Assembly (NCBI GenBank): GCA_028285415.1
Contig: JANQPF010000006.1
Span: 1-64,000 of the forward strand
Direction of reading: 5' to 3'
Length of the DNA: 64,000 nucleotides
DNA from: Pseudomonadales bacterium
Lineage (GTDB): Bacteria; Pseudomonadota; Gammaproteobacteria; Pseudomonadales; Azotimanducaceae
The notes below the pieces were generated by a model. The model ran no database searches. It had not been told where the DNA came from and saw only the letters and a program-made list of their open reading frames with translations. Below are positions 59,506 to 64,000 of this stretch, piece after piece. The translations under genes were made by a program, and so were the position numbers. Within the stretch, counting starts at the first letter, position 1. Every line of letters begins with the position of its first letter.

Positions 59506-60918
59506 TTACGGCGGGAGCGGCATCTCCTCGCTGTCGGCGTCACGGGCCGGTATGAAACGCTGTGCGGGCTCGCGGGTGCGCACCTGTTCGAGCCAGATGA
59601 GACCATCGTAGAGTTCGCTGTTACCCCGCGTGCCGAGAAAGTCCAGATCGCCATCGACGTCGAGATCCCGCGCCAGCCATTTATCGTACATGCCGCGTTT
59701 ACGCCGCGAGATATCGTGTTGCTGCCAGGGCTGATTCGCCGCGTCGGCACCGGGATTGGCAAACCACGTGATCCGGCCCAGCGGATCGTTGACGGACACG
59801 TCCGCGCCGTCCGCATCCCGCGGGCCGCGGCTGTAAGCGCCCGCAAATGCGTCCAGATCTCCGTCGCCGTCGATGTCGGCGAGGCGCACGGAAACGATTT
59901 GATCTGGAGGCGTGTAGCCGAGCACGTGGGTAGCCCAGGGTTCGCTCGCCTTCGCCGGTGCGGCAAGCCACAGCAAATAACCGCTCCACGCGGTGCTTAC
60001 GATATCGGTGCGACCGTCACCGTTGAGATCGGCGTAGTCCATGTTGAAGCCGGTGAGCGCGGCGTCCGCGGGTTTGCCAGACGGGACAATTGCGTGTTCA
60101 GCGAAACGGAAACCGCCGAGGTTTTCGAGCCACGCTATGCGACCCTCCCCGCGCGAGCCGATGACCACGTCGAGGTCGCCGTCGCCGTCCAGGTCCACCG
60201 GTTCGGAGTTGATGGGAATCCGTACCTGACTCAGCACCTGCTCCGTCCACTGCGCGCCCGCCAGCGGATTCTCGGGTAGGTGATAGAGCGATATGTTCAG
60301 CGGTGCCGGCGTGTCGAGCTCAGGGTTTTGCGCACCCTTGTTGGGCGCAATGACCTCGACGCGCCCGTCCCCGTTGAAGTCGGCGAAAAACACGCGGATG
60401 TAGGAACCCCTTTCAGTCGTGACGGGTGGAATGGTGCGCGCCCAATTCGTGGTGCGTGGATCTTTGCCCGGGTTCTGAAAATAGATGAGATGGGCAAGCT
60501 CCGCGGCGACCACAACGTCGGGATGACCGTCGCCATTGGCGTCGGCAATCGCCACATCCTCCGCCGCGGCCGCTTCGGCACCGGAGGCGAGGGTTGTCAG
60601 CGTCCACTGGTCGGGATCAGCGCTGCCCCAGGCGATACGCACGTGACCAATGGGTTTGCCGTCGTATGTGGTATCCGATTCGTGCACCGACACCACGTCT
60701 TCGAAGCCGTCGCCGTCAAGGTCGGCCATCGCCAGCCCGTCACTGCCGGAAAGGTCGAGATTGCCGAGCTCACTGTCGTCGATTCGGTGTTCGTGCCAGC
60801 TGATATGGGTGCCGTCGGCGCTCTTCGCGGAGGTGAGCGTATGCGCCACGGGTGCTTCCGCGTTTGCAGGAAAAGGGATCGCAGCGAGCGGCGCGATACA
60901 GACGAGTATGGTAAGCAC
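59506..60918 (-). CDS. Exported FG-GAP/VCBS beta-propeller protein
   Basis: A 470-residue exported protein (signal peptide ILVCIAPLAAIPFPANA) with at least seven Asp-rich FG-GAP/VCBS repeats, for example DLDGDGFEDV, DANGDGHPDV, DFNGDGRVEV, DLDGDGDLDV, DLNGDGRTDI and DIDGDGDLDA. These form a calcium-binding seven-bladed propeller, as in integrin-like and surface proteins. Ligand unknown. It sits between envC (14 bp away) and ctp. Confidence 0.83.
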   Translation of the reverse strand: MLTILVCIAPLAAIPFPANAEAPVAHTLTSAKSADGTHISWHEHRIDDSELGNLDLSGSDGLAMADLDGDGFEDVVSVHESDTTYDGKPIGHVRIAWGSADPDQWTLTTLASGAEAAAAEDVAIADANGDGHPDVVVAAELAHLIYFQNPGKDPRTTNWARTIPPVTTERGSYIRVFFADFNGDGRVEVIAPNKGAQNPELDTPAPLNISLYHLPENPLAGAQWTEQVLSQVRIPINSEPVDLDGDGDLDVVIGSRGEGRIAWLENLGGFRFAEHAIVPSGKPADAALTGFNMDYADLNGDGRTDIVSTAWSGYLLWLAAPAKASEPWATHVLGYTPPDQIVSVRLADIDGDGDLDAFAGAYSRGPRDADGADVSVNDPLGRITWFANPGADAANQPWQQHDISRRKRGMYDKWLARDLDVDGDLDFLGTRGNSELYDGLIWLEQVRTREPAQRFIPARDADSEEMPLPP

Positions 60919-60932
60919 TGGTTCCCCCGGGA

Positions 60933-62072
60933 TTAACGATCAACCCAGGAGATGGGGTCCTTCGGCTGGCCTTCGTGGCGTACCTCGAAATAAACGCCGG
61001 TTTCCTTTTTACCGCCGCTGTTGCCGGCGGCGGCAATGACCTCACCGCTTTCCACCCAATCTCCCACCTGTTTGTACAACACATCGGCGTGACCGTACAA
61101 CGTCATATACTCGCTGCCATGATCGAGAATGGTGAGCAGGCCAAAGCCGCGCAGCCAGTCGGCAAAGATCACGCGGCCGCGGAAGACTGCCGTTACTGGC
61201 GTGCCTTCGGTCGCGGCGATGTCGATGCCATGCCAGCGCAGCCGCCCGTCTGCGCGGCCGCTGCCGAAGGCGTGGCGGATGCGTCCTTCAGCTGGCATGG
61301 GCAGGCTGCCTTTGGCCGCGGCAAACGCGGTGCCGTCGAGCTCGGTCGCGCGGCGGCGGAGCTCTGCCAGGAGCTCTTCCAGACGCACCCGGTCTTTCTC
61401 CAGCCGTTCGAATTCGGCGGTTTTGGTTTCGGTTTCGGCGTCGAGCTGATCGATTAACGTGGCGCGGGACTGGCGATCCCCGGCAAGTGCCTGCTGTTCG
61501 GCCACGAGCTCGCTCTGCTGTTCCTGTTGTCTTTCCTGCTGCACCGCAAGCGCCTGGCGGTTGTCTTCGAGCGCCGCAAGCGTTGCCTGATAATCGGCTA
61601 ATGCCGCCAGCCGCGACTCGCTGAAATAGCGGTGATAGCGGATCATGCGGGCGAACTCGTCGGGGGATTCCTGGTTGAGCAGCTGTTTCAGGAAGTCCTG
61701 ACCGGTCAGGCGATAGGCCGCGGCGACGTGCTCGGCGATGAGTTCCGCCTGAACCTTGCGCTGTGCGTTGAGGGTCTCCTCGCGCTCGCGCAGCGACGAC
61801 ATCTCATCGTCGGTTGCCTGCACTCTGGCGCGCACGTCCGTTACCGCCTGATTCAGGCGGGCAATGTCGCGATCCTGTCGCTGCAGATCCACAAGCCAGA
61901 TGGAGCGGCGCTTTTCAGCTTCCGTAAACCACTCCGACAGCGCGTTCAGACGCTCGAGCGTGGCTTTCAGCTGGGCAGCGGTTTCGTCAGCGTCGGGGGT
62001 GGCTGCGGCGGCCGACAGACCGAGCGCGCCGAGGACACATAAACACAGTGCCGCACGCAGCCCTGCGGTCAA
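60933..62072 (-). CDS. envC: Murein hydrolase activator EnvC
   Basis: A 379-residue periplasmic protein: signal peptide (AALCLCVLGALGLSAAAA), a long coiled coil (residues 30-245) and a C-terminal LytM/M23 domain. The M23 zinc site is degenerate: the expected HxGxD histidine is replaced (RWHGIDIAA, compare LRWKGMVI in E. coli EnvC), which is normal for EnvC, an activator of amidases rather than an enzyme. It acts with FtsEX and AmiA/B in septal peptidoglycan splitting. It is directly downstream of gpmI. Confidence 0.9.
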   Translation of the reverse strand: MTAGLRAALCLCVLGALGLSAAAATPDADETAAQLKATLERLNALSEWFTEAEKRRSIWLVDLQRQDRDIARLNQAVTDVRARVQATDDEMSSLREREETLNAQRKVQAELIAEHVAAAYRLTGQDFLKQLLNQESPDEFARMIRYHRYFSESRLAALADYQATLAALEDNRQALAVQQERQQEQQSELVAEQQALAGDRQSRATLIDQLDAETETKTAEFERLEKDRVRLEELLAELRRRATELDGTAFAAAKGSLPMPAEGRIRHAFGSGRADGRLRWHGIDIAATEGTPVTAVFRGRVIFADWLRGFGLLTILDHGSEYMTLYGHADVLYKQVGDWVESGEVIAAAGNSGGKKETGVYFEVRHEGQPKDPISWVDR

Positions 62073-63626
62073 CTAAGCGCTCTGCCGTGTATCGATAGTA
62101 ACGAGCGAGCGGCCGGTCATTTCTCCGGGAATTTCCATGTGCATCAGATCCAGGAGCGTCGGCGCAACGTCAGACAGGGTGCCGTGCTCGGCAAAGACCA
62201 CTTCCTGCGGTCCTATGTAAACAAGCGGCACCACGTTACTTGTATGAGCGGTGTGTTCCTGGTCGTTCGCCACGTCGCGCATCTGCTCGACGTTGCCGTG
62301 GTCTGCCGTGATGAGCATCTGCCCGCCGGTTTCTTCGATCGTTTGCGCCAGGCGCGCGAGGCAGGCGTCTAGGGTGCCAACCGCGCTGATGGCGGCGTCC
62401 ATTTTTCCGGTGTGCCCGACCATATCGCCGTTCGCGTAGTTGCAAACAATCACGTCGTACTCACCGGAACGGAGCGCCTCTTCGAGCTTGTCCGTGACCT
62501 CAGGGGCGCTCATCTCGGGCTGCAGGTCATAGGTGGCAACCTTCGGCGACGGGATCAGCAGGCGGTCTTCGCCGGGATACGGCTGCTCGACGCCGCCCGA
62601 GAAGAAGAACGTCACGTGGGCGTACTTCTCGGTTTCCGCAATGCGCAGCTGGCGTTTACCCTGCGCGGCAAGGTATTCGCCCAGCGTATTGGTGAAGCGC
62701 TGCTGATCGAAAGCACAGGGTGCGGCGATGTCGTCGGCATAGCGCGTCAGCGTGACAAAATCGGTGAGCGGTACGAAGCTGCGTCGCTCGAATCCGTCGA
62801 ACTCCGGCTCCGTCATGGCGCGGGAAAGCTGCCGAGCGCGGTCGGCTCGGAAGTTCATGAATACCACCGCATCCTCGGGATGCAGTGACACGGGTATGTC
62901 GTTGCTGCCGTGGATCGCGGTTGGCTGCACGAACTCGTCGTTTTCGTCGCGCTTGTAAGCCTGTTTGAGCGCATCGACGGCGCTCGCGGCGTGGAACGGC
63001 GCTTCACCGCGGACAATCAGATTATACGCGCGCTCCTGCCTGTCCCATCGCTGGTCACGGTCCATTGCGTAGTAGCGGCCGACGATGCTCGCAATCTGGC
63101 CGCGGCCGAGATCTGCAAACAGGTCCTGTGCCGCGCGCAGCGAGGCTTCAGCGCTGCGCGGTGGGGTATCACGGCCATCGAGAAAGGCGTGCAGGTAGAT
63201 TTTCTCCAGGCCGCGTTCAGCAGCGCCTTTGAGAAGCTCGAAGATCTGATCTTCGTGACTGTGTACGCCACCCGGCGACAGCAGACCTAAGACATGCAGC
63301 GCCCCGCCGGATTTCTCCAGCTTCTTGAAGGTTGCGTTCAGCGTGCGGTTTTTGAGGAACTCACCCTGCTCGATGGCACGGTTGATGCGCGTGAAATCCT
63401 GGTAGATGACCCGACCGGCGCCGAGGTTCATGTGCCCGACCTCGGAGTTTCCCATCTGCCCGTCCGGCAGCCCGACGTCCTCGCCGGAGCCGGATATGAG
63501 CGTGTGAGGCTGCTGCGCCCAGAGCCGATCCCACGTGGGCGTATCAGCCTGTGCAATCGCGTTGTGATCGGCGCTCTCGTTGTAGCCGAATCCGTCGAGT
63601 ACCACCAACAAATTGACTTGACGCAT
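62073..63626 (-). CDS. gpmI: Cofactor-independent phosphoglycerate mutase GpmI
   Basis: A 517-residue Mn-dependent enzyme that interconverts 3- and 2-phosphoglycerate. Asp11 (LDGFG) is a metal ligand and Ser61 ([10 protein letters not shown]) is the phosphorylated serine; the second metal cluster is in [13 protein letters not shown] at 63626 gives the family length; the frame extending to 63923 is the antisense shadow of the rhodanese gene. The following envC gene starts within one base of its stop. Confidence 0.95.
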   Translation of the reverse strand: MRQVNLLVVLDGFGYNESADHNAIAQADTPTWDRLWAQQPHTLISGSGEDVGLPDGQMGNSEVGHMNLGAGRVIYQDFTRINRAIEQGEFLKNRTLNATFKKLEKSGGALHVLGLLSPGGVHSHEDQIFELLKGAAERGLEKIYLHAFLDGRDTPPRSAEASLRAAQDLFADLGRGQIASIVGRYYAMDRDQRWDRQERAYNLIVRGEAPFHAASAVDALKQAYKRDENDEFVQPTAIHGSNDIPVSLHPEDAVVFMNFRADRARQLSRAMTEPEFDGFERRSFVPLTDFVTLTRYADDIAAPCAFDQQRFTNTLGEYLAAQGKRQLRIAETEKYAHVTFFFSGGVEQPYPGEDRLLIPSPKVATYDLQPEMSAPEVTDKLEEALRSGEYDVIVCNYANGDMVGHTGKMDAAISAVGTLDACLARLAQTIEETGGQMLITADHGNVEQMRDVANDQEHTAHTSNVVPLVYIGPQEVVFAEHGTLSDVAPTLLDLMHMEIPGEMTGRSLVTIDTRQSA

Positions 63627-63688
63627 AGCTGGATATAGGTCCTTCAGAAGCCGGCGAATTCTAGCAAAAAAAGCCGTGCAGCCGTGTG

Positions 63689-63694
63689 TATAAT
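63689..63694 (+). promoter_or_regulatory. -10 box of the rhodanese gene
   Basis: TATAAT lies 31 bp before the ATG at 63726. No good -35 box is visible at the right distance. Confidence 0.45.
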
Positions 63695-63725
63695 CGCCGG
63701 CGTTTTTGTAACCGCTTCGTCCGTC

Positions 63726-64000
63726 ATGGAACAACTCTTTACATTCATCGGCAACCACCCTCTGCTCGTCGGCGCTTTTGTGGTGCTGTTGATCCTGTTC
63801 ATTCGCAACGAAACCAATCGCGGCGGCTCGACCGTCAGCGCCCAGGAAGTCGTCAACCTGGTCAATAACCAGGATGCCGTGGTCCTCGATGTCCGCGACA
63901 AGTCGGAATTCGAACAGGGACACATCGTCGATGCCATCAACGTTCCCTATGCAAGCCTCGAATCGCGGCTCGGGGAACTCGAAAAATACAAAGACAAGCC
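63726..64000 (+). CDS. Rhodanese-like domain protein (YibN-like), partial
   Basis: The first 91 codons of a rhodanese protein, cut by the window end. An N-terminal TM ([17 protein letters not shown]) is followed by [22 protein letters not shown], the conserved rhodanese start; the active-site cysteine would lie beyond the window. It is divergent from gpmI, the usual arrangement for yibN (often next to grxC and secB). Confidence 0.85.
   Translation, partial: MEQLFTFIGNHPLLVGAFVVLLILFIRNETNRGGSTVSAQEVVNLVNNQDAVVLDVRDKSEFEQGHIVDAINVPYASLESRLGELEKYKDK

Noticed and set aside
63627-63923. N-terminal extension of gpmI to 63923
   Set aside because: It is antisense to the rhodanese gene and adds about 100 residues not found in GpmI.
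1-64000. CRISPR arrays, rRNA genes, intact transposase or integrase genes
   Set aside because: No regularly spaced repeats, rRNA segments or recombinase motifs were seen in reading both strands.

Overview
The window looks like a gammaproteobacterial chromosome segment, probably from an aquatic free-living species. The evidence is the housekeeping blocks at the right end (gpmI-envC-ctp-yibQ, hisB-hisA, asmA-mutY, yggX, tRNA-Phe), a TonB-dependent receptor, RND efflux, and a xanthomonadin/aryl-polyene pigment cluster. Base composition looks GC-rich at both ends and visibly more AT-rich at about 40-50 kb, which reads as an accessory region.

1-14.9 kb is an aryl-polyene (xanthomonadin-type) cluster in four divergently arranged transcription units. 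A chorismatase makes the hydroxybenzoate starter, an AMP-ligase loads it on an ACP, and a ketosynthase/chain-length-factor pair and hotdog dehydratases extend and dehydrate the polyene. A glycosyltransferase, PlsC-like and LpxL-like acyltransferases, a LolA-like carrier and an MMPL exporter attach it to a lipid and move it outward. Two different flavin-dependent halogenase-like proteins are present. The unit at the left edge runs off the window inside a second dehydratase, and no ketoreductase is visible.

15-21.9 kb holds envelope proteins (glycine-zipper protein, small beta-barrel, LamG-like secreted protein), a three-gene unit of unknown function behind a strong inverted repeat, and an AraC regulator. 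21.9-28.0 kb is a probable ketone/ester catabolic module: TetR, a HAPMO-like Baeyer-Villiger monooxygenase, a serine esterase and a TonB receptor. 28.1-29.5 kb is a GST gene divergent from an ABM-like/ArsR pair with two ArsR-type operators between them.

29.8-37.2 kb is the most unusual part. An RND efflux operon is followed by a single 464-residue protein that joins a TetR repressor to a CmcJ/NvfI-type (AsaB) oxygenase domain, then a DUF4336 protein, a small membrane protein and a nitroreductase-like protein. Near-identical tandem operators sit in front of the pump operon and in front of the fusion gene, where the predicted transcript is leaderless.

37.4-50.5 kb is an accessory stretch of uncharacterised membrane and secreted proteins, an AraC regulator, a VOC protein, an ECF sigma factor with a DUF6768 partner, a GFA protein, a FrpC-like calcium-binding protein, and a 35-residue membrane peptide with its own ribosome site and terminator. 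It also has an alpha/beta-hydrolase gene preceded by a perfect CIRCE element and a 50-bp displaced copy of part of that gene. A 44-bp perfect copy of the 3' part of tRNA-Phe at 44763 suggests an att-bounded island ending at the intact tRNA (50493-50568).

50.6-64 kb is core genome: yggX, an NhaC antiporter, mutY, asmA, hisBA without hisH or hisF, yibQ, ctp, an FG-GAP protein, envC, gpmI and the start of a rhodanese gene. No CRISPR array, rRNA, intact transposase or integrase was seen.
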